Shown: positions 36,384 to 46,271 of the stretch, in pieces
How the letters are laid out: each line of letters opens with the position of its first letter
Position numbering within the stretch: the stretch's first letter is position 1
Source of the DNA: Thermoplasmata archaeon
GTDB taxonomy: Archaea > Thermoplasmatota > Thermoplasmata > Methanomassiliicoccales > Methanomethylophilaceae
NCBI GenBank assembly: GCA_015063245.1
Contig: SUSV01000002.1
Coordinates: 62,001-126,000, forward strand
DNA length: 64,000 bases
Direction of reading: 5' to 3'
Notes under the pieces: generated by a model
Databases searched by the model: none
What the model saw: the letters and a program-made list of their open reading frames with translations, nothing else
Told to the model about the DNA's origin: nothing
Position numbers and translations under genes: made by a program

Positions 36384-37715
36384 TCAGTTCTCTCCCTCGT
36401 TCGAGGGTTTCCTGAGATTCTTGACCTTGGAGATGAGGTCTATCCCGAAATAATCAAGGATATAGACTCCGGCGATGAACGGCGCAATGCCCATGACGAG
36501 ATTGCCGACGGCCTCCCAGATCAGATAGACGATCCTTCCGTTGCTGTTGTAGAAATCATAGAATGACAGCCACGTATCGAATGACATGATGTCCCCGTAC
36601 AGCACGATGGCCACGAACTCGGAGCTCAGATGGATGGTCTGTGCGATGCTCGATCCCACCATGAGAACGATCAGCGGTATCATCATCCGCTTGTCATACA
36701 TCACTGCGGCTATGATCAGGAACGGCGTCAGCAGGATGATGTACTGCGGTGCCCCTGGATAGAGGAATATTATGGTCACGGCTATGATCAGGAACCAGAG
36801 GAAGGTGCGGTCCACATCGTCCGTCCTCTTCCTGATGAAGAGGTAGGACAGTGCGATCTCCAGCAATATCAGGATCGGATATACGATCAATGTGCTGTAT
36901 TTCATCAGCAGTCCGCCCGAATCCTCGGAGCCGCTCGCACGCGCTGTGATGAATGTGAAGCTGTCCATTATGTTCCCGTCCAGGATCTGCGGGAGCATTA
37001 TCACTACGGTGATCGCCAAAGCCCCTGCGGCGGCCTTTAGGACCCTCGGAAGCCAGTTATCCCTGTCTTTCTTGATCAGATATGCGACCAGGATGAAGAT
37101 CAGGAATGCGGGGAACAGCTTCAGCAGTGCCGCCAGAGCGAACATGACCCCTGCGAGGAAATCATTCCTCTTCAGGAGGAAGCAGAAGCAGATCAGGACC
37201 ATGAGCGGGGAGAACGTATCGAACATCGCACCCATGGCCGAGACGACTATGACGTTCAGTCCTAGGAAATATAATGCGAACCCGATCTTCGATTTGACCT
37301 TGTCGTGCGTGAAGTAATCGATGATCCAATAGATGGTGAGCGATACAAGGAAGTCCCCTATCGCCAGATACATGGTGTAGACGAGATTGAACACCGGCGT
37401 CGATACGTTGGCCTCCTCCTCGATCTCCTCCATGAACAGTATCTCGGTGAAGTATCCTCCCAAGGAATCCACGCCCAGATGCTCTATGACCTCGGCGAAT
37501 GTCGCCAGCATGTATCCCCATACCGGCGGATAGTAGTAGCCGGCAACGGAATAGAGTCCGATCCCCGCATCGATATTGGAGATTGTCATGGTGAATGCGG
37601 TGACATCGTTGTTGTATTCGAGGTAGTATCCCAGGATGACCCTGATCAGAATGCCGGCGGCGATGACTATCAGCAATCCTTTGCAAAGGAATTTCTTGTC
37701 ATCGAAGAACATCAT
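36384..37715 (-). CDS. GT-C-like polytopic membrane protein, copy B of a triplicated pair
   Basis: A 443-residue paralogue of the proteins at 33020-34372 and 38796-40127, with about 11 helices. It has '[36 protein letters not shown]' in the first loop, '[27 protein letters not shown]', '[17 protein letters not shown]' and '[15 protein letters not shown]'. It overlaps the upstream exoprotein gene by 4 nt. All helices and loops look intact, so the copies seem functional rather than decaying. A role in adding sugars outside the membrane is the most likely reading. Confidence 0.72.
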   Translation of the reverse strand: MMFFDDKKFLCKGLLIVIAAGILIRVILGYYLEYNNDVTAFTMTISNIDAGIGLYSVAGYYYPPVWGYMLATFAEVIEHLGVDSLGGYFTEILFMEEIEEEANVSTPVFNLVYTMYLAIGDFLVSLTIYWIIDYFTHDKVKSKIGFALYFLGLNVIVVSAMGAMFDTFSPLMVLICFCFLLKRNDFLAGVMFALAALLKLFPAFLIFILVAYLIKKDRDNWLPRVLKAAAGALAITVVIMLPQILDGNIMDSFTFITARASGSEDSGGLLMKYSTLIVYPILILLEIALSYLFIRKRTDDVDRTFLWFLIIAVTIIFLYPGAPQYIILLTPFLIIAAVMYDKRMMIPLIVLMVGSSIAQTIHLSSEFVAIVLYGDIMSFDTWLSFYDFYNSNGRIVYLIWEAVGNLVMGIAPFIAGVYILDYFGIDLISKVKNLRKPSNEGEN

Positions 37716-38746
37716 TCCACCTCATGGTTGCGGCAGTATACCGTGTATGCTCCGCCGAGCTGTATGAATACGGAGTCCACGTGCTCCGTCCCCGTCAATT
37801 CGATGGTTCCGCGCTCCGTGCCGTAGACCGAACCGCTGACATGCCTGACGACCACGGAGTCCGGGCCGACACCCGAGGCGATCAGCTGTGCGAGGTCGTT
37901 ACGCTGACGGATGCTGTACTCCCCTGCGACGACGCAGACCATTCCTTCTCCGTGGGATACCATGGTTATGCTGGCGCGCTCGCCGTCATAGTATCCCATG
38001 CATTGGTAGTCGACATCCTCCGGTATCTTGGATTCTATCACACCGTATGTGGTCCAATTGCCCTGGAAGAAGAGATCGTGGCGGAAGGGATTGCCCTCAT
38101 AGTCCCTGTGAGCTGTGTGGAAGTACTCATCGACACAGTCCGAGGCTCCGAGGAAAAGGTCTGTTCTATTCACTTCCTCGATCGAATCCTGATGGGATAC
38201 GTATTTCCCTACGATGTTCCCAACCCAGTAGAGCCTTCCGCCGCTGTTCATCCAATCGAATACGGGATCGTTAGCGTCTCCACTGTAGACGGTATCCGGC
38301 AGAGAGCCAGACAATGTGACTACAACTATGCCTTTCCCGCTTTGGGACATTATCTCTCCCAGCTTTTCGGCATCGGCTGTCTTGACGTTGGTGACATCCC
38401 TGACCTTCAGCGTAGGGAACATCTCCTCGACGTAGTATTCTTCGTCTAGCGCTCTCGCACCCATGGACGCCTTGCCGTTCTTCGCAGCTGACTCGTAGTC
38501 CGGATCGTAGTAGATGTAGACCATCTCAGCATTCCCGAACGTGTTGTCGATCGCCACCACGTCATACGTGTGGGCGTTGTCCGATTCGATCTCGAAATCT
38601 ATCCGGTTCCCGTCGACCTCGATCGATGTGGTGTAATCATCATGGGAGTTTGTGGCGACGATGACCTCTCCGAACAGGATGATGGCCAGCAGGAATGCCG
38701 CCACAATGTACGGGTAGAGGTTCTTCAAATCCATGTCGTTCACCAT
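37712..38746 (-). CDS. Membrane-anchored exoprotein, copy B of a triplicated pair
   Basis: A 344-residue paralogue of 34369-35409: N-terminal helix (about residues 11-30), then 'TNSHDDYTTSIEVDGN', the Rossmann-like 'KGIVVVTLSGSLPDTVY ... WMNSGGRLYWVGN' and 'GEGMVCVVAGEYSIRQRNDLAQLIASGVG'. Two potential starts exist (38746 and the ATG of MDLKN at 38734). It is coupled by ATGA overlap to its GT-C partner. The exoprotein differs between copies more in the loop near residues 195-250 than in the core, which may reflect different substrates or partners. Confidence 0.65.
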   Translation of the reverse strand: MVNDMDLKNLYPYIVAAFLLAIILFGEVIVATNSHDDYTTSIEVDGNRIDFEIESDNAHTYDVVAIDNTFGNAEMVYIYYDPDYESAAKNGKASMGARALDEEYYVEEMFPTLKVRDVTNVKTADAEKLGEIMSQSGKGIVVVTLSGSLPDTVYSGDANDPVFDWMNSGGRLYWVGNIVGKYVSHQDSIEEVNRTDLFLGASDCVDEYFHTAHRDYEGNPFRHDLFFQGNWTTYGVIESKIPEDVDYQCMGYYDGERASITMVSHGEGMVCVVAGEYSIRQRNDLAQLIASGVGPDSVVVRHVSGSVYGTERGTIELTGTEHVDSVFIQLGGAYTVYCRNHEVE

Positions 38747-38795
38747 CGGACGATGCTGTTCTACTGATGATTAGCTCGGATAATAATTGAACGGT

Positions 38796-40127
38796 TCATC
38801 CTTCCGTTTCTTCTATGCCGCTGTCGACCGCCGCTTCCTTCCTCTTCCTGAGACGCTGGATGAAGAGCGCCCCAGCCCATACCGTGGCCAGATACTGCAG
38901 TATCCCCCCGGCTAGGTTCCACGCATCGTAGAGGATACCGTCCCTCCAGTGGTGCATGACATTGTAGAATGACTCCCAGGCTTCATACGACAGCCATTCC
39001 TGATACAGTACGATGGAAATGAGGTCCGAACTGATGTTGGCAAGCGCGAATACCGAGGAACCGATCACAAGCAGGATCATCGGCTTGAAGAGCTGCTCGT
39101 CATGCAGCAGCGCGCAGATTATCAGGAACGGCATCAGCAGAATCAGATACTGGGGGGTTCCGGGGTAGAGGAAGACCAGGACCATGGAGAACATGGCGAA
39201 GTACATGAAGCATCTGTCCACATCCTCGGTCCTGATCCTTACGAATGTGATCGAGGTCAGTATCAGCAGGACAACGATGATCGGGTAGATGATAACGGAA
39301 CTGTACTTCATAAGAATGGATCCGATGTCTTCTGAATTTGCACCTGTCGCGCGGGATGTGACGAAGGACAGGCTGTCCATGACAGTACCGTCCACTATCT
39401 GCGGTATCATTATGACGAGGGTGGTCAGCCCTGCCCCCAGGATCGCGAAGCACAGTCTCCGCCTGAAGTTCTCCCTGTCCTTCTTGAACAGATAGGCTAC
39501 GAGCAGGAAGATCAGGAAAGCAGGGAACAGCTTCAGCAGTGCCGCCAGCGAGAAGAGGACTCCCGCCATGAAGTCGTTGCCTCTGATGAGGAAGCAGATG
39601 CATAGGAGAGTGAGGAGAGCGGAGAACGTATCGAACATACCTCCGACGGCGGAGATTATGACGACGTTCGCACCCAGGAAGTAGAGGGTGAATCCGATCT
39701 TCCCCTTAACCGCATCTCCGGTGAAATGGTGGATGAGCCAGTAAATCACGAACGACACGAGGATGTCCGCCACTGCCAGGAACATCGAGAATGCGAGATT
39801 GAACGCAGGGGTGGAGGTGATGGCCTCCTCCTTGATCTCGTCCATGAAGATGATGTCCGTGAAGTAATCCCCGAGACTGCCGATACCGATCAGATGGATT
39901 ATCTCGTTGAAGGATGCCAGCATATAGCCCCATACGGGCGGATAGTAGTATCCGGCCACACCGTATAGCCCGTTCCCTCCGTCGATGTTGGCGATGGTCA
40001 TGGTCCAAGCGGTCACGTCGTTGTTGTATTCCAGGAAGTAGCCCAGGATGATCCTTACGATGATCCCGATGGCGATGATGGCCAGAAGACCTCTGCAGAA
40101 CAGTTTGCGGTCATCGAAGAACATCAT
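38796..40127 (-). CDS. GT-C-like polytopic membrane protein, copy A of a triplicated pair
   Basis: A 443-residue protein with about 11 helices. The first loop reads '[36 protein letters not shown]'; 'GMFDTFSALLTLLCICFLIRGNDFMAG', '[17 protein letters not shown]' and 'GTPQYLILLMPFLII' are the shared blocks. Its C terminus is a charged tail ('RKRKEAAVDSGIEETEG') not found in the other copies. It overlaps its exoprotein partner by 4 nt. There is no terminator-like feature between this unit and copy B, only a 49-bp AT-rich gap, so the units may share transcripts. Confidence 0.72.
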   Translation of the reverse strand: MMFFDDRKLFCRGLLAIIAIGIIVRIILGYFLEYNNDVTAWTMTIANIDGGNGLYGVAGYYYPPVWGYMLASFNEIIHLIGIGSLGDYFTDIIFMDEIKEEAITSTPAFNLAFSMFLAVADILVSFVIYWLIHHFTGDAVKGKIGFTLYFLGANVVIISAVGGMFDTFSALLTLLCICFLIRGNDFMAGVLFSLAALLKLFPAFLIFLLVAYLFKKDRENFRRRLCFAILGAGLTTLVIMIPQIVDGTVMDSLSFVTSRATGANSEDIGSILMKYSSVIIYPIIVVLLILTSITFVRIRTEDVDRCFMYFAMFSMVLVFLYPGTPQYLILLMPFLIICALLHDEQLFKPMILLVIGSSVFALANISSDLISIVLYQEWLSYEAWESFYNVMHHWRDGILYDAWNLAGGILQYLATVWAGALFIQRLRKRKEAAVDSGIEETEG

Positions 40128-41146
40128 TCCACCTCATAGTTCTGGCCGTAGACCAGCAGGTCGCCGCCTATCATGATGTAAACGGAGTCGGCCTTCATGA
40201 CCGTGCCTTCGACAACTCCTCTGAACTTGCCCGTCTTGAAGTCCTTGATCGTCGTATCCAATCCGATGCCTGATGCGACCGTCTGGGTCAGATCGTCGCT
40301 CTGTTCGATCGAATACTTCCCTCCGAAGACATAGATGGTGCCTTCGCCGTATCCGACCATGGTGATCGTGGCGTGCGTGCCGTCCGTCCGGCCCATGCAT
40401 TGGGATCTCTTGTCAGAAGGCAGTTCAGCCGTATCCACGGAGAACTGAGCCTCATGGTTGATAAGATGGAGGTGTCTCTTGAACTCCTTGTGCTCCTCCT
40501 CTATGTCCGTATCGGCGGTGTATTCCTCCTTGTCGATGCATTCCGAACCGAGGAACAGCGTTGTTCCGCCATCTACCGGATCCACCCTGTCTGGATATGA
40601 GATGTATTTGCCCAGGATGTCCCCGGCCCAATAGAGCCTCCCGCCGCTGTTCAGCCATCCGAATATCGGGTCGCTTTCGTCTCCTGTGTACACATTGTTT
40701 GGGAGGGATCCGGATATGACAATCAGCGCCTGTCCGCTGCCGGGCTGAGAAAGGTAATCCTCCAGGCCCTGCGCGTTGAGGACCTTCAGATTCTCGACAC
40801 CCCTTACCATGAACTTGCCCTTTATCTGCTTCAGATAGTAGTCCTCGGTGAAGGGCATCCCCCCGGTGTGGGACCGTCCCTCTTCCGCAGCCGATTTGTA
40901 TGCTGGATCATGATATATTGCGATGGATTCAGGCATCTTCATCGAATCTTCCAGCGAGAGCACTTCATAGGTATAGGCACCTCTTTTCTTGAGCTCGAAG
41001 TCGACGGTATCCTCATTGACGGTGATCGACGACGAGAAATCATCATGGGAGCTGGTCATGGTGACGACCTCACCCGTCAGGATGAGAATCAGCACTATGG
41101 AGGTGGCTATTATGATGATGCGGTCGTTCTTATTCACCGGATTCAC
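40124..41146 (-). CDS. Membrane-anchored exoprotein, copy A of a triplicated pair
   Basis: A 340-residue paralogue of the other two exoproteins. One helix (about residues 9-29, 'IIIIATSIVLILILTGEVV') is followed by 'TSSHDDFSSSITVNED', 'QALIVISGSLPNNVY ... WLNSGGRLYWAGD' and 'GEGTIYVFGGKYSIEQSDDLTQTVASGIG'. There is no lipobox or protease motif. It is the first gene of the array and lies divergently from the S6e operon. Function is unknown; the constant pairing with a GT-C protein suggests it is a subunit or acceptor of that enzyme. Confidence 0.65.
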   Translation of the reverse strand: MNPVNKNDRIIIIATSIVLILILTGEVVTMTSSHDDFSSSITVNEDTVDFELKKRGAYTYEVLSLEDSMKMPESIAIYHDPAYKSAAEEGRSHTGGMPFTEDYYLKQIKGKFMVRGVENLKVLNAQGLEDYLSQPGSGQALIVISGSLPNNVYTGDESDPIFGWLNSGGRLYWAGDILGKYISYPDRVDPVDGGTTLFLGSECIDKEEYTADTDIEEEHKEFKRHLHLINHEAQFSVDTAELPSDKRSQCMGRTDGTHATITMVGYGEGTIYVFGGKYSIEQSDDLTQTVASGIGLDTTIKDFKTGKFRGVVEGTVMKADSVYIMIGGDLLVYGQNYEVE

Positions 41147-41269
41147 GCTCTCGAATGATAATCACAAGATGAATTAGCATGGCTGCCGTGCCTGGATTAT
41201 AAAATCCGCTAGCAGTTGCCATAAATAATAGTTATGGGACGGATTGTTTGGATTTCCCTATCGCATAAC

Positions 41270-41280
41270 TTTATAAATAA
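41270..41280 (+). promoter_or_regulatory. TATA-like box of the S6e/aIF2-gamma operon
   Basis: CTTTATAAATA ends 31 bp before the ATG at 41312, giving a very short leader in which the AGGTG ribosome site lies at or near the 5' end. Confidence 0.5.
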
Positions 41281-41311
41281 TACTATATTACACGCAGGTA
41301 CAGGTGTTCAA

Positions 41312-41710
41312 ATGGCAGAATTCAAAGCTGTTGTTAATGACAAGAAAACCGGAAAGTCCTACAATGTAGCTGTTTCCGGTCACCACGCGAACTCTCTGAT
41401 TGGTATCAAGATCGGAGAGATAGTTGACGGAGTCTTCTTTGGTCTCCCCGAGTACAAGATTAAGATCACAGGCGGATCCGACAGAGACGGAACCCCCATG
41501 AGGAAGGACCTTCCCGGAAACAAGAGGCTCAGACTCCTGCTCTCCGATGGAAAGGGATTCCATGAGGTCTACCACGGAGAGAGGAAGAGAACCGCAATCC
41601 GTGGAAACATGATCTCCGACGCTATCGTCCAGATCAACGCCGTCATCGAAGAGTACGGACCCAAGTCCATCGAGGAGTGTCTCAACCCCGAGGCACCCGC
41701 GGAGAACTGA
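41312..41710 (+). CDS. rps6e: Ribosomal protein S6e
   Basis: A 132-residue protein with the archaeal S6e core '[37 protein letters not shown]', '[32 protein letters not shown]' and '[22 protein letters not shown]'. The ATG at 41312 has an AGGTG site 5 bp before it; the track start at 41234 extends beyond the promoter. The archaeal S6e-aIF2-gamma-PIN gene order is conserved, and its stop overlaps the next start (TGATG). Confidence 0.95.
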   Translation: MAEFKAVVNDKKTGKSYNVAVSGHHANSLIGIKIGEIVDGVFFGLPEYKIKITGGSDRDGTPMRKDLPGNKRLRLLLSDGKGFHEVYHGERKRTAIRGNMISDAIVQINAVIEEYGPKSIEECLNPEAPAEN

Positions 41711-42948
41711 TGAAAGTCCCAAAGCAGCCCGAGATCAACATCGGGATGATCGGTCACGTCGACCACGGTAAGACAACCCTTACCAAGGCGCTCTCTGGAG
41801 AGTGGACCGACCGTCACTCCGAGGAACTGAAGAGAGGAATCTCAATCCGTCTCGGGTACGCAGACGTAGCATTCTACAAATGTCCTGAGTGTCAGGGTGC
41901 AGCAGCATACGGTACCGCGAAGAAGTGTAAGAACTGCGGTGCCGATGCGGAGTACCTCAGGGCCGTATCGTTCGTCGATGCGCCCGGACACGAGACCCTG
42001 ATGGCCACGATGCTGTCGGGTGCAGCTCTCATGGACGGAGCACTCCTGCTGGTAGCAGCCAACGAGAAGTGCCCCCAGCCCCAGACGAAAGAGCATCTCA
42101 TGGCCCTTTCGATCATCGGGATCGATAAGATCATCATCGTTCAGAACAAGATCGATATCGTAACCAGGGAGCAGGCGATCGAGAACTACAAGCAGATCAA
42201 AGAGTTCGTCAAGGGAACCATCGCAGAGAACGCGCCCATCATTCCCATCTCCGCCAACCGCGGTGTCAACATCGATATGCTCATTGAGGCAATCGAGGAG
42301 CACATCGTCGCGAAGATCAAGAGGAATCCGAAGGCGTCGCCTCTGATGCACGTCGCTCGTTCATTCGACATCAACTCCCCCGGAACCAAGCCGGAGGATC
42401 TCAAGGGAGGAGTCCTGGGAGGAACGCTCATCCAGGGAACCCTGAGGGTCGGTGACGATATCGAGATCTCACCCGGAAGGAAGACAGAGGTCGCCGGAAA
42501 GGTGGTGTATGAGAGGATCACTGCGAAGGTGACGTCATTGGAGGCCGGAGGACGTTCCGTCAAATCGGTCGTTCCCGGAGGACTCATTGCGATCGGAACA
42601 GGATTGGACGCATCGATCACGAAATCAGACGGATTGACTGGAAGGGTCATCGGTATCCCCGGTGAGCTGCCGGCCGTCGTCCACGATTTCAAGATGAAGA
42701 CAACACTCCTGGACCGTGTCGTGGGATCATCAGCAGAGCTCTCGGTCGAGGACATCAAGAGCAACGAGCCTCTCATGCTCAGCGTCGGTACCGCTACGAC
42801 AGTAGGTATCGTCAAGAGTGCCAGGAACGGTTCGGCCGAGGTCGTTCTAAAGATCCCGGTATGCATCCTGCCCGGACAGAGGGTCGCGATCTCCAGAAGG
42901 ATCTCCAACAAGTGGAGACTCATCGGATACGGTATCGTAGATCAGTGA
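41710..42948 (+). CDS. eif2g: Translation initiation factor aIF2 subunit gamma
   Basis: A 412-residue GTPase. '[22 protein letters not shown]' is the P loop, '[12 protein letters not shown]' is switch 1, and 'CPECQ ... CKNCG' near residues 58-77 is the zinc knuckle specific to aIF2-gamma. '[25 protein letters not shown]' and 'VQNKID' complete the G motifs. Two beta-barrels follow, ending '[12 protein letters not shown]'. It carries initiator Met-tRNA to the ribosome. Translationally coupled to S6e. Confidence 0.96.
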   Translation: MKVPKQPEINIGMIGHVDHGKTTLTKALSGEWTDRHSEELKRGISIRLGYADVAFYKCPECQGAAAYGTAKKCKNCGADAEYLRAVSFVDAPGHETLMATMLSGAALMDGALLLVAANEKCPQPQTKEHLMALSIIGIDKIIIVQNKIDIVTREQAIENYKQIKEFVKGTIAENAPIIPISANRGVNIDMLIEAIEEHIVAKIKRNPKASPLMHVARSFDINSPGTKPEDLKGGVLGGTLIQGTLRVGDDIEISPGRKTEVAGKVVYERITAKVTSLEAGGRSVKSVVPGGLIAIGTGLDASITKSDGLTGRVIGIPGELPAVVHDFKMKTTLLDRVVGSSAELSVEDIKSNEPLMLSVGTATTVGIVKSARNGSAEVVLKIPVCILPGQRVAISRRISNKWRLIGYGIVDQ

Positions 42949-42952
42949 GATC

Positions 42953-43321
42953 ATGCAGATCGTCGTGCTCGACACAAACGCCTTACTCATGCCTTTTGAG
43001 ATGAAGATGAACCTCGACCTCGCCCTCAGGGATCTCCTGGGCGAGGTCAGGATCATCGTTCCCGGACCTCTGGTCGGGGAGCTTAAGCATATGAATCACA
43101 GGTACGCCAAGGCAGCCATAGCGCTGGCCAGGAAGTATGAGATCATCCCGACAGAATACACGGGGGACAATGCTGTCATCGAGATGGCCGCCAGGACCGG
43201 CGGTTATGTTCTTACAAATGATAAGGAGCTGAGGAGGAGGCTCAGGAAGGAGGGCGTCCCGATAATCATGCTCCGTTCCGGAAGCCACCTCGTCATAGAT
43301 TCATACCTCGGAGAGGAGTGA
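42953..43321 (+). CDS. PIN-domain protein (Fcf1/Utp24-like)
   Basis: A 122-residue PIN domain. 'VVLDTNALLMPFE' carries the first aspartate, 'VPGPLVGELKHM' the glutamate, and 'YVLTNDKELRRRLRKEG' the later aspartates; 'IIMLRSGSHLVID' closes the fold. Archaeal members sit next to aIF2-gamma and relate to eukaryotic rRNA-processing nuclease Fcf1, so a role in rRNA maturation is likely. It follows aIF2-gamma by 4 bp with a GTGAGATC ribosome site. Confidence 0.85.
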   Translation: MQIVVLDTNALLMPFEMKMNLDLALRDLLGEVRIIVPGPLVGELKHMNHRYAKAAIALARKYEIIPTEYTGDNAVIEMAARTGGYVLTNDKELRRRLRKEGVPIIMLRSGSHLVIDSYLGEE

Positions 43322-43322
43322 A

Positions 43323-44153
43323 TCAGATAAGCGGATAGGGGGGCTGCTCGGGTGTCGAGGGGTCGAACGGTTCCTTTCCAAGCTCCTTCAGCTTGTCTGT
43401 TATGAGCTCCTTTCCGAAATCGGTTATCCCGTACACCGGGACCTTGTTGCCTGCGGCCAGATACTTCTCGGGATTCCTGTGGTAGACCTCCCTGACGTAT
43501 TTGGATGCGCAGGCGGTGATGATATCGAAGAGCTCGAAGGCATCCTCGGCGTCCTTCTCCGACATGCCCGAAGTGTGAACCCCTATGATGGTCAGGTCCG
43601 TGCCGAACATGTCGCGCATCATCCAGGCATCCTGAACGGATGTGGTGGTGACGGCTATCTTGTGAAGTCCCTTGTCGTATGCTTTGCAGACGCCCTCGAT
43701 CATATCGATCTTCGCGGTATCCGGGTCCACGACGTTCTCGGGGCCGATGGCTTCGATGACCTTGGGGATGGGCTCGGTCTCGCATATACCCGAGATCCTT
43801 CCGCCCATTCCCTGCACGATGGATGGTTTCCTTATGACCGCGGTACCGCAACCATCGGCTGCGATGACAGCGGCCTCGATCTTCTGATTCTTCAGCGCGA
43901 GACAGAGCAGTTCTGAGATTCCGAAGGAGAGGAAATTGTCCATCTCGGTCTGCCTGTTCTCACAGCACATACCGAATTTGTTCATACGGAATTCCATGTT
44001 CTCCTTGACGAACTCCTTGTTCAGTTCTTTCACACCGTGAGTCTTCTCGAACAGCGGGCAGTACTTCACCTTGGGTTCGGTGACCTCCACAACCTTGCCG
44101 TCCTCTATGGTCACACGGCTGAGGCCCAGACACTCCATCACGTGCTTGGACAT
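43323..44153 (-). CDS. DUF2099 family, methanogenesis marker protein 8-like
   Basis: A 276-residue protein matching the DUF2099 family that annotators call putative methanogenesis marker 8: 'HVMECLGLSRVTIEDGKVVEVTEPKVKYCPLF', 'GMCCENRQTEMDNFLSFGISELLC', 'ADGCGTAV' and 'GVHTSGMSEKDAEDAFELFDIITACASKY'. It contains several conserved cysteines that could bind metal. Family presence follows methanogens, which supports the organism assignment; the reaction is unknown. The start at 44153 has a GAGTGAT site just upstream. It lies 5 bp after the cyclophilin gene. Confidence 0.8.
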   Translation of the reverse strand: MSKHVMECLGLSRVTIEDGKVVEVTEPKVKYCPLFEKTHGVKELNKEFVKENMEFRMNKFGMCCENRQTEMDNFLSFGISELLCLALKNQKIEAAVIAADGCGTAVIRKPSIVQGMGGRISGICETEPIPKVIEAIGPENVVDPDTAKIDMIEGVCKAYDKGLHKIAVTTTSVQDAWMMRDMFGTDLTIIGVHTSGMSEKDAEDAFELFDIITACASKYVREVYHRNPEKYLAAGNKVPVYGITDFGKELITDKLKELGKEPFDPSTPEQPPYPLI

Positions 44154-44158
44154 CTTTA

Positions 44159-44638
44159 TCACTCGATGACTTCGACCGAGACCAGCTTCACGTCCTCGAG
44201 GGGCCTGTCGCTCCTGTCGGTCCTGACCTTGCTGATCTTGTCTGCGACGTCCATTCCCTCGAGGACGGTTCCGAACACCGGGTGTGCGTAGGGTGTTCTG
44301 GGATCCTCCTTGTCGAGATATGTGTTGTCGACCACATTGATGAAGAACTGGCTGCCTCCAGAGTGAGGCCTTCCGGTGTTCGCCATTGAGATTGTTCCCC
44401 TGATGTTGGAGTGGCCCTTTCCGAACTCGTCCTCGATGGTGTATCCGGGTCCGCCCATTCCGGTCCCCTGGGGGTCTCCTCCCTGGATCATGAAGTCCTC
44501 GATGACCCTGTGGAAGATGGTCCCGTTGTAGAATCCTTCCTTTGCCAGCTTGATGAAGTTGCCTGTTGTGATAGGCATGTCATCGTGCATCTTGATCTTG
44601 ATGTCGCCCATTGAAGTGTGCATAATCACGTCTGTCAT
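44159..44638 (-). CDS. Cyclophilin-type peptidyl-prolyl cis-trans isomerase
   Basis: A 159-residue cyclophilin from the ATG at 44638; the longer track ORF reads into the promoter. 'TGNFIKLAKEGFYNGTIFHRVIEDFMIQGGDPQGTGMGGPGY' and 'SMANTGRPHSGGSQFFINVVDNTYLD' contain the active-site arginine, phenylalanine and glutamine residues, and 'HPVFGTVLEGMDVADKI' the histidine. It is cytoplasmic, assisting protein folding. It forms an operon with the DUF2099 gene. Confidence 0.93.
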   Translation of the reverse strand: MTDVIMHTSMGDIKIKMHDDMPITTGNFIKLAKEGFYNGTIFHRVIEDFMIQGGDPQGTGMGGPGYTIEDEFGKGHSNIRGTISMANTGRPHSGGSQFFINVVDNTYLDKEDPRTPYAHPVFGTVLEGMDVADKISKVRTDRSDRPLEDVKLVSVEVIE

Positions 44639-44754
44639 GTTCGGTGCATTGTATCCGGTAGAAATAAGATTGGCGCTAAGTTTCGGAGGATTGCTGAAGC
44701 CTCTGCAGATCTGTGTACCCAAAGATTATGTGACGGCTAGCAGTTCATGGTATC

Positions 44755-45384
44755 ATGAAGGTAATGCTCATCAACGGAAGCCCCCATGAGAAGGGGTGCA
44801 CGTATACAGCACTGAAGGAGGTCGCGGACACTCTCGAGGAGAACGGTGTCTCGGCTGAGATCCATTGGATCGGAAAAGGGGACATAGTCGGATGCAAGGC
44901 ATGCGGATACTGTGCCAAGAACGGATGCTGCGTCACGAACGACGATGTCAACGTGGTTTCCAAAAGGGTCGATGAGTTCGACGGGTTCATCTTCGGAGCA
45001 CCGGTCTATTACTCCGGCCCGGCAGGGCAGATGAACGCATGGATGGACCGTTTCTTCTACGTGAACGCAAAGAGGCTCAAGGGGAAGACGGCATCATCGG
45101 TAGTCAATGCCCGCAGGGGAGGGAACTCGGCATCCTTCGAGAGGCTCAATCAGTATTACCTGATCTGCGGAATGGTCGTTCCCGGTTCACAGTACTGGAA
45201 CATGACCCACGGATCCAATCCTGACGATGTCAGGAAGGACAAGGAGGGGCTCCAGACCATGAGGACTCTCGGCAGGAACACAGCATGGATCCTCAAGTGC
45301 ATCGAGGCAGGAAGGAAGGCTGGGGTCGAGTTCCCCGTTCCCGAGCAGACGGTGCGCACCAACTTCATCATGCCCAAGGAATAA
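44755..45384 (+). CDS. Flavodoxin-like NADPH-dependent FMN reductase (iron-sulfur flavoprotein-like)
   Basis: A 209-residue flavoprotein. 'MKVMLINGSPHEKGCTYTALKE' binds the FMN phosphate. 'GCKACGYCAKNGCCVTNDD' near residues 46-64 has closely spaced cysteines as in archaeal iron-sulfur flavoproteins, though the exact spacing differs. 'FGAPVYYSGPAGQMNAWMDRFFY' is the ring-binding loop. It probably moves electrons to oxygen-defence or other acceptors. It converges with the 45420-45965 gene across a G6-CACA-C6 hairpin. Confidence 0.85.
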   Translation: MKVMLINGSPHEKGCTYTALKEVADTLEENGVSAEIHWIGKGDIVGCKACGYCAKNGCCVTNDDVNVVSKRVDEFDGFIFGAPVYYSGPAGQMNAWMDRFFYVNAKRLKGKTASSVVNARRGGNSASFERLNQYYLICGMVVPGSQYWNMTHGSNPDDVRKDKEGLQTMRTLGRNTAWILKCIEAGRKAGVEFPVPEQTVRTNFIMPKE

Positions 45385-45393
45385 ACATCAGAC

Positions 45394-45409
45394 GGGGGGC
45401 ACACCCCCC
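45394..45409. terminator. Bidirectional stem-loop between convergent genes
   Basis: GGGGGG-CACA-CCCCCC is a perfect 6-bp stem between two convergent stop codons, placed to end transcripts from both sides. The loop matches that of the hairpin at 3072-3091. Confidence 0.45.
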
Positions 45410-45419
45410 ATCATTGTCG

Positions 45420-45965
45420 TCAGGATGCCGCAGACGGTTCCTCTGAGCTATCGCCCTCATCGCTGTACAGATCAGTACCGATGAACGGGCCTATGAAATC
45501 ATAGTCATGACTCTTGATCGAACCTTTCCTTTTCTCCTTCGAGAACCAATCCAGATGATCGTTCTTCCTGTAGAATCCGATGTTGATGTGCAGGATCAGG
45601 CCTATCTCCACCATGGTGTGCACGACATCCTTGACCGCGGAGTTTGGGAGGTTGTTCCCTATCTGGGGGATGTACACACTGCTGAACCAGGATATATGGT
45701 ACAGTCTTCCGGACTCCATGTTGGATGCGAGCAGCATCATCATCGAATTCCTGATGGAGTCCGAGTCGGTCACAGAGACGGGAATCATGTACACGTCCGT
45801 GAATATCTTGACAACCGATCCCCTGTCACGAAGTTTCGCCAGCGAAGATACTATCGTACTTCTGTTAGTGATCCTGTATCCGTCATTGCCCATGAGCTCC
45901 AGTATCTCGTCAAGAAGGTATAGTCTGCCTGGCCTCATGACCTTCAATACAGCGTTCATCGACAT
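45420..45965 (-). CDS. Hypothetical winged-helix-like protein (181 aa)
   Basis: A soluble protein whose first half, 'LYLLDEILELMGNDGYRITNRSTIVSSLAKLRDRGSVVKIFTDVYMI', looks like a winged helix. A second helix-rich region ('AVKDVVHTMVEIGLILHINIGFYRK') could be another wing. The tail is acidic and serine-rich. No known family was recognised; a transcriptional or replication-linked DNA-binding role is possible. The start is taken at 45965, one of three close in-frame methionines. Confidence 0.5.
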   Translation of the reverse strand: MSMNAVLKVMRPGRLYLLDEILELMGNDGYRITNRSTIVSSLAKLRDRGSVVKIFTDVYMIPVSVTDSDSIRNSMMMLLASNMESGRLYHISWFSSVYIPQIGNNLPNSAVKDVVHTMVEIGLILHINIGFYRKNDHLDWFSKEKRKGSIKSHDYDFIGPFIGTDLYSDEGDSSEEPSAAS

Positions 45966-46271
45966 TTCTACCACACTCTTAATTCATATGTTTTAGAGGG
46001 TAATAAGAACCTATCTGAAAAAACGGCCGATATTAGTTTTGAATATTTGACAGTTCAATATCTAACACTATTTTATTTAGGCCAGAACCGTCTTGTTCAA
46101 GGGGCGATGTGCCTGTTTTATAATCTCTCGTGAAGATATTTACTGTTATCATTGAAAAATGGTAAGAAAAACGAGGTACCGACTCGATTTTTAGGATAAT
46201 AGTATGTATCGCCATAATGGATTTCAAAGAATCCGTTTTTCAGATAAAGACGGAGGGTCGCCCCTCCTGTT
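45966..46271. other. AT-rich intergenic region, no gene seen
   Basis: About 300 bp without a plausible CDS or tRNA. It contains the likely promoter of the 45420 gene and, at 46167-46190, an AAAAACGAG ... CTCG-ATTTTT hairpin with T run, positioned like a terminator for neither strand exclusively. Nothing else stands out. Confidence 0.4.
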
